The notes below the pieces were generated by a model that worked only from the letters and a program-made list of their open reading frames with translations, searched no databases and was not told the origin of the DNA. This document shows positions 5,618 through 12,616 of a stretch of DNA of 13,782 nucleotides, in pieces (the stretch's first letter is position 1; each line of letters begins with the position of its first letter). Source of the stretch: Fidelibacterota bacterium (lineage in GTDB: Bacteria; Bipolaricaulota; Bipolaricaulia; Bipolaricaulales; Bipolaricaulaceae); the NCBI GenBank assembly GCA_024277405.1, contig JAJRVI010000081.1, forward strand, positions 1 through 13,782, in the 5' to 3' direction. The position numbers and the translations under genes are program-made.

Positions 5618-8046
5618 TATTTTCGGCGGAAGGCCATGCGCTCGCCCTCGGCCTCCACCACGATGGTGGCCCCCTCGGGGAACTCCTTGGTGAGGATCTT
5701 CTCCGCGATGGGGTCCTCCACCAGCCGCTCGATTGTCCGCCGCATCGGGCGGGCCCCGTACTTGGGGTCGAACCCCTTCTCGATGAGGAGGTCCAGGGCC
5801 GATGGGGCGAGCTCGAGCTCGATCCCGTGCTCCTCCCGGAGGCGTTGCTGGAGGCGGCCGATGAGGAGCTTGGCGATCTCCCCCACCTGCTCGCGCGTCA
5901 GGGGCCGGAAGACGATGATGTCGTCGAGGCGGTTCAGGAACTCCGGCGAGAAGTACTTCTTCACCTCCGACATCACCCGGGACTTGATGTCCTGGTACGT
6001 CTGCTCCACGTCCTGGGAGCCGAACCCGGTGGATGTCTGGTCGGTGATGAGCTTCCCCCCGATGTTGGAGGTCATGATGAGGACGGTGTGGCGGAAGGAG
6101 ACCTTCCTCCCCTGGGAATCGGTGAGGATCCCGTCGTCCATCACCTGGAGGAGGATGTTGAACACGTCGCGGTGGGCCTTCTCGATCTCGTCGAACAGCA
6201 CCACCGAATAGGGCCGCCGCCGCACCGCCTCGGTGAGCTCCCCCGCCTCCTCGTACCCCACGTACCCGGGCGGGGCCCCGATGAGGCGCGACACGGAGAA
6301 GCGCTCCATGTACTCCGACATGTCGATGCGGATGAGGGCGTCCTCGTCCCCGAAGAGGAACTCCGCCAGGGTCCGGGCGAGCTCCGTCTTCCCCACCCCC
6401 GTGGGCCCGAGGAACAGGAACGCCCCTATAGGGCGACGGGGGTCCTTTATCCCCGCGTAGGCCCGCCGGATCGCCCGGCAGACGGCCTTGACGGCCTCGT
6501 CCTGGTCCACGAGGCGTTCGTGGATCTTCTCCTCCATGTTAACCAGGCGCGCGGTGTCCTCCTCCTGGAGGTGGTGCATGGGGATCCCGGTCCAAAGCGA
6601 CACGGTCTCGGCGATGTGGTGGCCCTCCACCGTGGGGGTATCGGTCCTCCCCTCCACCTTCTCCTCGTACTCCCGGAGCTCGTCCATGAGGGCGTTCCGC
6701 TGGTCCCTGAGCTTGGCGGCGAGCTCGTAGTTCTGGTGGGCCACCGCCTCCTCTTCTTCCTCCTCCAGGCGGGTGATCTCCTCGATGAGCTCCCGGGCCT
6801 CGGGCGGCAGATCGGAGGCGGAAAGGCGCACCCTGGCCGCCGTCTCGTCGATGAGGTCGATGGCCTTGTCGGGGAGGAACTGGTCGGTGACGTAGCGGTC
6901 CGCGAGGCGTGCCGCCTGCCAGAGGGCATCGTCGGTGATCCGCACCCCGTGGTGTTGTTCGTAGCGGGCGCGGAGTCCCTTCAGGATCCGGACGGTCTCC
7001 TCCACCGAGGGTTCCTCCACGTAGACGGTCTTGAACCGCCGGCGCAGGGCGGGGTCCTTCTCCACCGTCTTGCGGTAATCGTCGGGGGTGGCGGTGCCGA
7101 TGCACTGGATCGCCCCCGAGGCCAGCGGCGGCTTGAGGATGGCGGAGGCGTCGATGGCCCCCTCCGCCCCACCCGCGCCCACCACGGTGTGGAGCTCGTC
7201 GATGAACAGGATGATGTTGTCGGATTCCATCACGCGGTTGAGGATGTTCTTGAGGCGCTGTTCGAACTCCCCCCGGTACTTGGTCCCGGCCACGATCCCG
7301 GCGATGTCGAGCTCGACGATGGATTTGTCGGCCAGGGCCCGGGGGACGTCCCCCATGGCGATCTTTTGGGCCAACCCCTCCACGATGGCCGTCTTGCCCA
7401 CCCCGGCCTCGCCGATGAGGACGGGGTTGTTCTTCTTTCGGCGGCAGAGGATCTGGATAACCCGCTCGAGCTCGCGCTCCCGGCCGATCACCGGGTCGAG
7501 GAGCCCGAGCTCCGCCTCCTCCACGAGGTCCCGGCCGAACTCGCCGAGCTCGCCGGGGAGCCGCTGGGAGGAGACGGTCCGTACCCGCATCCCCCCGCCC
7601 CGCCGGTGGCGGAAGTAGGCCTTGGCCGCGCGCAGGTCCACCCCGTGGGCCCGCAGGATCTCCGCGGCAGTGCCCTCGCCGTCCCTCAGGATCGCGAAGA
7701 GCAGGTGCTCCGGCTCGATGAACTCCGAGCCCTGCCGCTGGGCCTCCTCGAAGGCCATCTTCATCACCCGCCGGAGCCGCTGCGTCATCTCCAGGCCGCC
7801 CTGGGGGATGTGGACCTTGCCGCGCCCCTTCTGGCGCTCGATGATGCGGGCCACCCGCTCGTAGGTGAGGCCGTGGCTCACGAGGAACCGGTAGACGGAG
7901 AGGTGCTCCAGCCGCAGGGCGGCGAGCAGGAGGTGCTCGGTGCCGATGTAGCGGTGGCGCCACTCCTCGGCCTCGGAATGGGAGGCCGCGAGCCATTTGG
8001 CCGCGTCGCGGGAAAACTTTTCGTACATAGCGAACTCTTCGGGCAA
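5617..8046 (-). CDS. clpC: ATP-dependent Clp protease ATP-binding subunit ClpC
   Basis: 809 aa, almost exactly ClpC length. It is a hexameric AAA+ unfoldase that feeds substrates to ClpP in the cytoplasm. Domains: double Clp-N repeat (about 6-145), D1 AAA+ with Walker A GEAGVGKT (212-219) and Walker B LFIDE (280-284), a middle domain with a UVR-like coiled coil (about 424-460), and D2 AAA+ with GPTGVGKT (547-554), VLFDE (616-620) and sensor-2 GARPMRR (764-770). The UVR-type middle domain and double N domain separate it from ClpA and ClpB. The ClpP-contact loop, normally hydrophobic-G-F/L, reads T-G-F at 673-675. The start is a TTG chosen because a strong AAGGAGG lies six bases upstream; the ATG at codon 7 has only a weak GAAGAG before it. 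No McsA/McsB/CtsR genes lie beside it, unlike in Firmicutes. Confidence 0.97.
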   Translation of the reverse strand: MPEEFAMYEKFSRDAAKWLAASHSEAEEWRHRYIGTEHLLLAALRLEHLSVYRFLVSHGLTYERVARIIERQKGRGKVHIPQGGLEMTQRLRRVMKMAFEEAQRQGSEFIEPEHLLFAILRDGEGTAAEILRAHGVDLRAAKAYFRHRRGGGMRVRTVSSQRLPGELGEFGRDLVEEAELGLLDPVIGRERELERVIQILCRRKKNNPVLIGEAGVGKTAIVEGLAQKIAMGDVPRALADKSIVELDIAGIVAGTKYRGEFEQRLKNILNRVMESDNIILFIDELHTVVGAGGAEGAIDASAILKPPLASGAIQCIGTATPDDYRKTVEKDPALRRRFKTVYVEEPSVEETVRILKGLRARYEQHHGVRITDDALWQAARLADRYVTDQFLPDKAIDLIDETAARVRLSASDLPPEARELIEEITRLEEEEEEAVAHQNYELAAKLRDQRNALMDELREYEEKVEGRTDTPTVEGHHIAETVSLWTGIPMHHLQEEDTARLVNMEEKIHERLVDQDEAVKAVCRAIRRAYAGIKDPRRPIGAFLFLGPTGVGKTELARTLAEFLFGDEDALIRIDMSEYMERFSVSRLIGAPPGYVGYEEAGELTEAVRRRPYSVVLFDEIEKAHRDVFNILLQVMDDGILTDSQGRKVSFRHTVLIMTSNIGGKLITDQTSTGFGSQDVEQTYQDIKSRVMSEVKKYFSPEFLNRLDDIIVFRPLTREQVGEIAKLLIGRLQQRLREEHGIELELAPSALDLLIEKGFDPKYGARPMRRTIERLVEDPIAEKILTKEFPEGATIVVEAEGERMAFRRK

Positions 8047-8047
8047 A

Positions 8048-8617
8048 TTATACCTCCTTCCCGGCGGCGGCTCCCCGGGAGTGGATCCTCAACGCGGCCG
8101 CGTACCCCCCTTTTAGGAAGGCGGCCGCAACCTCGGCGGCGAAGGCCACCGCCGCGCGGAGCCTCTCCAGTTCTTCTCCCTGGGGCTGGGTGAGGACGTA
8201 ATCGGCGAGGTCCACCCCTTGGGGTTTGGGCCCGATACCGAGCTTGAGGCGGGGAACGTCCTCGGTCCCCAGGGCCACGATGACCGACCGGACCCCGAGG
8301 TGTCCCCCGTCCCCGCCACGCTCCCGCAGGCGCACTGCCCCTGTGGGGAGGTCGACGTCGTCGTGTACCAGCAGGATGTCCTGAGGCGTGAGGGGCCGGA
8401 ACGCGAGGAGGGCGCGCACGGCCTCCCCGGAGCGGTTCATGTAGGTGAGGGGCTTCAATAGCGTCCGGTCCCCTTCCAGGAAGAGCTCCCCCCAGGGGAA
8501 CAGCACGCGCCGCCAACGCCCCACCGCGCGGAGGCGGTCCACCACCCAGAAGCCGAGGTTGTGGCGGGTAAGGGCGTATTCGGGCCCGGGGTTCCCCAGG
8601 CCCACCACGGCCCTCAA
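8048..8617 (-). CDS. pth: Peptidyl-tRNA hydrolase
   Basis: 189 aa, normal for bacterial Pth. It releases tRNA from peptidyl-tRNA that has dropped off ribosomes. Motifs: VGLGNPG (5-11) with N9, TRHNLGF (17-23) with the catalytic base H19, PLTYMNRSG (56-64) with N61, HDDVDLP (85-91) with D86, and GGDGGH (101-106) with H106. The position after that histidine, usually asparagine (E. coli Asn114, part of the active site), is leucine here (L107). All other catalytic positions are present. The start is a TTG whose last two bases begin the TGA stop of the L25 gene (TTGA overlap), with AAGGGG just upstream, so it is translationally coupled. The order prs-ctc-pth is the same as in Bacillus. Confidence 0.95.
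   Translation of the reverse strand: MRAVVGLGNPGPEYALTRHNLGFWVVDRLRAVGRWRRVLFPWGELFLEGDRTLLKPLTYMNRSGEAVRALLAFRPLTPQDILLVHDDVDLPTGAVRLRERGGDGGHLGVRSVIVALGTEDVPRLKLGIGPKPQGVDLADYVLTQPQGEELERLRAAVAFAAEVAAAFLKGGYAAALRIHSRGAAAGKEV
8053..8059 (-). promoter_or_regulatory. Shine-Dalgarno site that sets the clpC TTG start
   Basis: AAGGAGG in the mRNA, followed by the six bases TATAAT and then TTG. It lies inside the last codons of pth, whose TAA stop is within the spacer. This strong match supports TTG over the ATG six codons later. Confidence 0.75.
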
Positions 8618-9246
8618 GACTCCCCTTCCTCCTCCTCGGCGGGGGCGGCCTCCTCTGCTGGGGCCCCTTCAGCCGCCTCCTCCTCGGCGGCCTCCTCCTC
8701 GGTCACGAGGACCTTGGGCGGGAGGATGGTGACGATGGCCTCGTCCTCGGGGAGCAAGGGACGCAGGCCCTCGGGGAGGGGGAGGTCCTTCACGAGGAGG
8801 GCCTCGTCGAGGCCCAGGCCGGTGATGTCCACCTCGATGTAGGGGGGGATGGCCTCCAGCGGCCCCTCCACGGGGATCTCCTCGTGGATGTGCTCCAGGA
8901 TGCCCCCGGCCTTCACGCCGGCGGGGGTGCCCACGAGGCGGATGGGGACGTCCAGGGACATGATCTGCCCCGGTTCGGGAGCGTAGAAGTCCACGTGAAG
9001 GAACCTATCCGTGATGGGATCCCGCTGTAGCTCCTTGATGAACACGGAATGCCGCTCGCCGTCGTACTCCAATTCGATCTTGGTGGCCCGGGTGATCCGG
9101 GCGATGAGCCGCTCCAGGTCCTTGTACTCCACCGCTATGGGGGTGCTGTCGAGGTGCGGCCCGTAGACCACCGCGGGCACCCAACCACGTCGCCGCAGGG
9201 CTTTCGGCTTCTCTTTATCGGAACGTTTCCGGGCTGTGAGCTTCAT
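8614..9246 (-). CDS. rplY: 50S ribosomal protein L25 / general stress protein CTC
   Basis: 210 aa, the long (CTC/TL5) form with two domains. It binds 5S rRNA in the central protuberance of the large subunit. Residues about 1-90 are the 5S-binding L25 domain: basic start with LRRRGWVPAVVYG (17-29), then FIKELQRDP (69-77) and FLHVDFYA (82-89). Residues about 95-180 are the C-terminal beta domain, with PYIEVDITGL (135-144). The last 28 residues (183-210) are a low-complexity Glu/Ala tail of the kind seen in several CTC proteins. The ATG at 9246 has a GAGGAGGAGAGGAG purine tract directly before it in the 12-base gap after prs. The symbol ctc is used for the same gene in Bacillus. Confidence 0.95.
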   Translation of the reverse strand: MKLTARKRSDKEKPKALRRRGWVPAVVYGPHLDSTPIAVEYKDLERLIARITRATKIELEYDGERHSVFIKELQRDPITDRFLHVDFYAPEPGQIMSLDVPIRLVGTPAGVKAGGILEHIHEEIPVEGPLEAIPPYIEVDITGLGLDEALLVKDLPLPEGLRPLLPEDEAIVTILPPKVLVTEEEAAEEEAAEGAPAEEAAPAEEEEGES

Positions 9247-9258
9247 CTCCTCTCCTCC

Positions 9259-10353
9259 TCAGCGGCCACGCACGAGCAATTCGCTTATGGATAGGCCCAA
9301 ATAGATCCTGATGATCGCCTCGGCCAAATCCTCCGCCACGGAGATGACCTCCACTTTGGGGTGATCGGCCGCAGCGGCTTGGGGAATGGTATCCGTGACG
9401 ATCACGCGGCTCAAGGGAGATGATTCCAGCCGCTCCAGGGCGTCTTCGGCGAAGATCCCGTGGGTGCAGGCCGCGTAGACGTCGGTGGCGCCCTCTTCCA
9501 CGAGCCTGTCAGCGGCACGCAGGAGCGTGCCCCCGGTGGCGAGGATGTCGTCCACCAGGAGCACCTTCTTCCCCCTCACGTCGCCGATGACCAACAACAT
9601 CTCCAGCCTCCCGCCGTCGAAGCGGCGCTTGGCCAGGGTGGCGAAGCCCGGGGACCGCAGCCGCTCCGCCACCCGTCGCGCCCGGAAGAGCCCCCCGATG
9701 TCCGGGGAGACCACCACCAGGTCCTCGAGCCAGTCGGGGTGGTGGGCCTGGATATGGCGGGCGAACAGATGGTCGGTCCGCAGGTGATCCACGGGGATGT
9801 CGAAGAAGCCCTGGATCTGGCTCGCGTGGAGCTCCATGGCCAGGACCCGGGTGGCCCCGGCCCGTTCGATCAGGTTCGCCACGAGCCGGGCGGAGATCGG
9901 GACCCGGCCCTCGGTCTTGCGGTCCTGGCGCGCGTAGGCGAAGTAGGGGACCACGGCGCAGATCCGCTCGGCCGAGGCCCGCTTCAGGGCGTCTATCAGC
10001 AGGAGGAGCTCCATCAGGTGGTCGTTCACCGTCTTCGGCCCCGCGACCCCGGGGGGCGCCCCGTCCCGGGGGGGGCAGGTGGGCTGGATCACGAACACGC
10101 ATTGGCCCCGCACCGTCTTCCCCACGTGGGCGTAGACCTCGTTGTCGGGGAAGTAGGAGACCGTGGCCTCACACCATACGTCCTCGAACCGCAACGGATC
10201 CACCGCCCTCTCCAGGGAGGCTCCCCGGCGTTCCCAGAGGACCTCGTCGAGGAAATCGACGTACCTCGTGTTGAACTTCTCCACCACCAGCTCCGTGACC
10301 CTCCGGGCGAGGTCCGGGTTCGCGTTCCCGGCGACGATCTTCAGCCCGTTCAC
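9259..10353 (-). CDS. prs: Ribose-phosphate pyrophosphokinase (PRPP synthetase), with insertions
   Basis: 364 aa, about 50 longer than typical class I enzymes (about 315). It makes PRPP from ribose 5-phosphate and ATP for nucleotide, His and Trp synthesis. Conserved elements: AGNANP (8-13), FPDNE (68-72; usually F-SDGE), YARQD (140-144), HASQIQGFF (176-184) with the catalytic His, SPDIGG (216-221), KRRF (242-245) at the flexible loop, and the PRPP loop VDDILATGGT (267-276; usually I/D-TGGT). Extra sequence lies at about 32-64, before FPDNE, and about 94-110 (PPRDGAPPGVAGPK). The insertions sit at a regulatory/oligomer face in known structures, so allostery may differ (inference). The GTG start abuts the glmU stop directly (TAGGTG), with AAGGGGGGAG upstream. 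The glmU-prs pairing is a widespread conserved order. Confidence 0.95.
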   Translation of the reverse strand: MNGLKIVAGNANPDLARRVTELVVEKFNTRYVDFLDEVLWERRGASLERAVDPLRFEDVWCEATVSYFPDNEVYAHVGKTVRGQCVFVIQPTCPPRDGAPPGVAGPKTVNDHLMELLLLIDALKRASAERICAVVPYFAYARQDRKTEGRVPISARLVANLIERAGATRVLAMELHASQIQGFFDIPVDHLRTDHLFARHIQAHHPDWLEDLVVVSPDIGGLFRARRVAERLRSPGFATLAKRRFDGGRLEMLLVIGDVRGKKVLLVDDILATGGTLLRAADRLVEEGATDVYAACTHGIFAEDALERLESSPLSRVIVTDTIPQAAAADHPKVEVISVAEDLAEAIIRIYLGLSISELLVRGR

Positions 10354-11718
10354 CTAAGCTCCCCCCTTCTTCTTGGCCCAATCGGGCTTGATCACCTGGC
10401 GCGACCGGCCGAGGGCCAGGGCGTAGGGGGGCACGTCCTCGGTGATCACCGAGCCCGCCCCCACGATCGCCCCTTCCCCCACGGTCACCGGCGCCACCAA
10501 TGCGGTGTTGGAGCCGATGAACGCCCCCCTGCCGATCACGGTGCGGTGCTTGCGGATTCCGTCGTAATTGCAGGTGATGGTCCCGGCGCCGATGTTGGCG
10601 CCCGCCCCCACCTCGGCGTCGCCGATGTAGGCGAGGTGCCCCGCCCGCACCCCCTCGCCGATCTCGGCGTTCTTCACCTCCACGAAGTTCCCGATCCGCG
10701 CCCCCCGGCCGATGCGCGCCCCGGGGCGCAGGTGGGCGTAGGGCCCGATCCGGGCCCCCGCCCCCACGTGCGCCCCCTCCAGCACGGAGAACCAGATCCT
10801 GGCCCCATCCTCCACCACGGAGTCCACCAGGTACGCCTGGGGCCCGATCTCGCAGGCGGCGGCGATCTCGGTCCTCCCATAGAGGAAAACGCCCGGATGG
10901 AGCACGGTGTCCTCCCCCACCACCACATCGGGGCCGATGTAGGCCGTGTGGGGATCGACCACCGTGACCCCGGCCTCCTGCAGGCGGGCGACGATCCGTT
11001 TCCGCAGGAGCCACTCGGCCCGCGCGAGGTCGCCGCGGGTGTTCACCCCAGTGAGGTCCGCGGGGTCATCCCACAGCAGGGCATGGGTGCGGGGATAGAG
11101 CGCGGCGACGAGGTCGGTGAGGTAATACTCTCCCTGGGCGTTCGCGTTGGAAAGGGCTTCCAGGGCATCCCAGAGTTCGCGGGCGTTCTCCATACAGTAG
11201 ATCCCGGAATTGACCTCGCGGACGGCGAGGATCTCCGGGGAGGCGTCCGCCGCTTCGACGATGGCCCGCGGGACCCCCGCCTCGTCCCGGAGCACCCTCC
11301 CATAGCCCCCGGGATCCTCGGGCGAGAAGGTGAGAAGGGAGAGGATGGCCCCCCGGGAGGCGTGTTCCCGCACGAGCCTCTTCAGGGCATCGGGGGGAAC
11401 GAGGGGCACATCGCCGGGGAGGACGAGGAACCGCGGCGCCCCCACCGCCCCGCGGGCACAGCGGAGGGCGTGCCCCGTGCCGAGCTGTTCCCGTTGGTCG
11501 ACGAAGACGATGTCCCGGCCCGCGAACGCCTTCCGTACCTCGTCAGCGCCGTGCCCCACCACCGCGATCACGCGCCGTGGGGAAAGGGGACGGACGGCCC
11601 GGAGTACGTACTCTAGCAGGGGGATGCCCAGGATAGGGTGGAGGACCTTGGGGCGTTGGGACCGCATCCGGGTCCCCTTGCCCGCGGCGAGGATTACCAC
11701 ATCGAGCGAATTTTCCAT
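10354..11718 (-). CDS. glmU: Bifunctional GlmU: GlcN-1-P acetyltransferase / GlcNAc-1-P uridyltransferase
   Basis: 454 aa, the standard GlmU length. It makes UDP-GlcNAc for peptidoglycan and other envelope polymers. The N-terminal pyrophosphorylase (about 1-228) has LAAGKGTRM (10-18), K25, QLGTGHA (78-84), PGDVP (101-105) and VNSGIY (169-174). The C-terminal left-handed beta-helix (about 250-454) has hexapeptide repeats, RPGARIG (331-337), GNFVEVKN (343-350), HLAYIGDAE with the catalytic H361, and NYDG (384-387). The reading frame is open back to 12039, but that part is antisense to tpiA; the ATG at 11718 matches the conserved N terminus. It is the first gene of the long minus-strand operon. 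Its leader is very short and has no clear Shine-Dalgarno sequence (only TGCGGG next to the ATG). Confidence 0.97.
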   Translation of the reverse strand: MENSLDVVILAAGKGTRMRSQRPKVLHPILGIPLLEYVLRAVRPLSPRRVIAVVGHGADEVRKAFAGRDIVFVDQREQLGTGHALRCARGAVGAPRFLVLPGDVPLVPPDALKRLVREHASRGAILSLLTFSPEDPGGYGRVLRDEAGVPRAIVEAADASPEILAVREVNSGIYCMENARELWDALEALSNANAQGEYYLTDLVAALYPRTHALLWDDPADLTGVNTRGDLARAEWLLRKRIVARLQEAGVTVVDPHTAYIGPDVVVGEDTVLHPGVFLYGRTEIAAACEIGPQAYLVDSVVEDGARIWFSVLEGAHVGAGARIGPYAHLRPGARIGRGARIGNFVEVKNAEIGEGVRAGHLAYIGDAEVGAGANIGAGTITCNYDGIRKHRTVIGRGAFIGSNTALVAPVTVGEGAIVGAGSVITEDVPPYALALGRSRQVIKPDWAKKKGGA

Positions 11719-11729
11719 CCCGCACAAAA

Positions 11730-11758
11730 AATATACCCCCTTCCCTCTGGTTCGGCAA
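11730..11758 (-). promoter_or_regulatory. Promoter of glmU and the eight-gene operon
   Basis: On the minus strand TTGCCG (-35, 11753-11758), a spacer of exactly 17 bases, and TATATT (-10, 11730-11735). Only 11 bases separate the -10 box from the glmU ATG, so the transcript would start about 4-6 bases before the ATG and be nearly leaderless. It is the only good promoter-like sequence I see upstream of this gene run. Confidence 0.6.
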
Positions 11759-11809
11759 CATGCCGAGAAATTCCTCAAAGTGGGGCCCCACCGCGGCGCG
11801 GTTGGCGAA

Positions 11810-11838
11810 TTGAAAGCGGGGGGAAAGTTCGGTAACAC
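11810..11838 (+). promoter_or_regulatory. Possible tpiA promoter (weak)
   Basis: TTGAAA (11810-11815), 17 bases, then TAACAC (11833-11838). The -35 is good but the -10 matches the consensus at only three positions, including the first T and A. An alternative -35, TTGGCG at 11802, has no better partner. The predicted start near 11845 leaves room for the Shine-Dalgarno site. Confidence 0.3.
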
Positions 11839-11846
11839 CCTGCCGG

Positions 11847-11854
11847 AAAGGAGG
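11847..11854 (+). promoter_or_regulatory. Shine-Dalgarno site of tpiA
   Basis: AAAGGAGG six bases before the ATG at 11861. It decides between this start and the much longer open frame upstream. It also argues against the out-of-frame ATG at 11857, which lies only two bases from it. Confidence 0.8.
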
Positions 11855-11860
11855 AGATGT

Positions 11861-12616
11861 ATGCGCGTGCCGATCGTGGCGGCGAACTGGAAGATGAACA
11901 AGACCGGGGCCGAGGCGCGGGAGTACTGCCGGAGGTTCCGGGCGCTCGTCCCCGGGGATTTTCCGGTGGAGCTCGTGATCTTCCCCCCGTTCACGGCCCT
12001 GCCGGCGGTGCGAGAGGAGCTCTCAGGCTCGCCGATCAAGTGGGGGGCCCAGAATGCTCACCCCGAACCGAGAGGCGCCTTCACCGGGGAGGTCTCCCTG
12101 CCCATGCTCCGGGAGCACGGGATCTCTTACCTCATCGTGGGACACTCCGAGCGCCGGAACATCTTCGGCGAGACGGACGGGTTCATCGCGCGGAAGCTGC
12201 GCGCGGCCCTGGACTCCGGGGTGCGCCCCATCCTCTGCGTGGGCGAGAAGCTGGGGGAACGGCGCGCGGGGAGGGCGGAGGAGGTGGTGGAGCGACAGCT
12301 CGCCGCGGCCCTGGAGGGGGTGCGGGCGGACGAGATCGGGGCGGTGGTCATCGCCTATGAGCCGGTCTGGGCCATCGGAACGGGGGTTCCCGCTCGCCCG
12401 GAGGATGCCCAGGCGATGGCCGCCGCCATCAGGCGCTGGCTCGCCGCGAGGTTCGACGGCGCGGCGGAGGCGGTGCGGATCCAGTACGGGGGCTCCGTGA
12501 AGCCCGACAACGCCCGGGAATTCCTGGGGCTCCCCGACATCGACGGGGCCCTGGTGGGCGGGGCTTCCCTGGACCCCGATTCCTTCTTCGCCATCGCGAA
12601 AGCGGCCGTCGGATGA
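11861..12616 (+). CDS. tpiA: Triose-phosphate isomerase
   Basis: 251 aa, the standard TIM-barrel length. It interconverts dihydroxyacetone phosphate and glyceraldehyde 3-phosphate in glycolysis and gluconeogenesis. Active-site elements are all present: AANWKMN (7-13) with N9 and K11, VGHSERR (93-99) with the electrophile H95, and AYEPVWAIGTG (165-175) with the base E167 followed by the flexible loop. The phosphate-binding parts YGGSVKPDN (209-217) and GALVGGASL (229-237) are also present. The ATG at 11861 matches the conserved N terminus (RVPIVAANWK) and has a strong Shine-Dalgarno site. It reads away from glmU and overlaps the next gene by ATGA. In many bacteria tpiA clusters with gapA and pgk; here neither is beside it. 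Confidence 0.97.
   Translation: MRVPIVAANWKMNKTGAEAREYCRRFRALVPGDFPVELVIFPPFTALPAVREELSGSPIKWGAQNAHPEPRGAFTGEVSLPMLREHGISYLIVGHSERRNIFGETDGFIARKLRAALDSGVRPILCVGEKLGERRAGRAEEVVERQLAAALEGVRADEIGAVVIAYEPVWAIGTGVPARPEDAQAMAAAIRRWLAARFDGAAEAVRIQYGGSVKPDNAREFLGLPDIDGALVGGASLDPDSFFAIAKAAVG

Larger units (their letters stand above)
11719..11860. other. Divergent intergenic region between glmU and tpiA
   Basis: 142 bases between two divergently read genes. It holds the glmU promoter on the minus strand, a weaker candidate tpiA promoter and the tpiA ribosome-binding site on the plus strand. It is AT-richer than the surrounding genes. No operator-like inverted repeat stands out. Confidence 0.7.

Noticed and set aside
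8047..8052. Perfect TATAAT just before clpC
   Set aside because: It lies between the Shine-Dalgarno site and the TTG, so transcription from it would begin inside clpC, and there is no -35 box at the right distance. It is best read as the spacer plus the pth stop codon.
5434..8193. Long plus-strand open frame of 919 codons
   Set aside because: It is antisense to clpC and the start of radA, whose motifs are unmistakable. Its translation is rich in His, Asp, Leu, Gly and Pro, as expected from an antisense GC-rich frame, and shows no domain.
9460..11616. Plus-strand open frame of 718 codons
   Set aside because: Antisense to prs and glmU; composition is typical of a shadow frame (Gly, His, Asp, Pro) with no recognisable motif.
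11719..12039. N-terminal extension of glmU by 107 codons
   Set aside because: The added sequence is antisense to tpiA and has no similarity to GlmU; the conserved N terminus starts at 11718.
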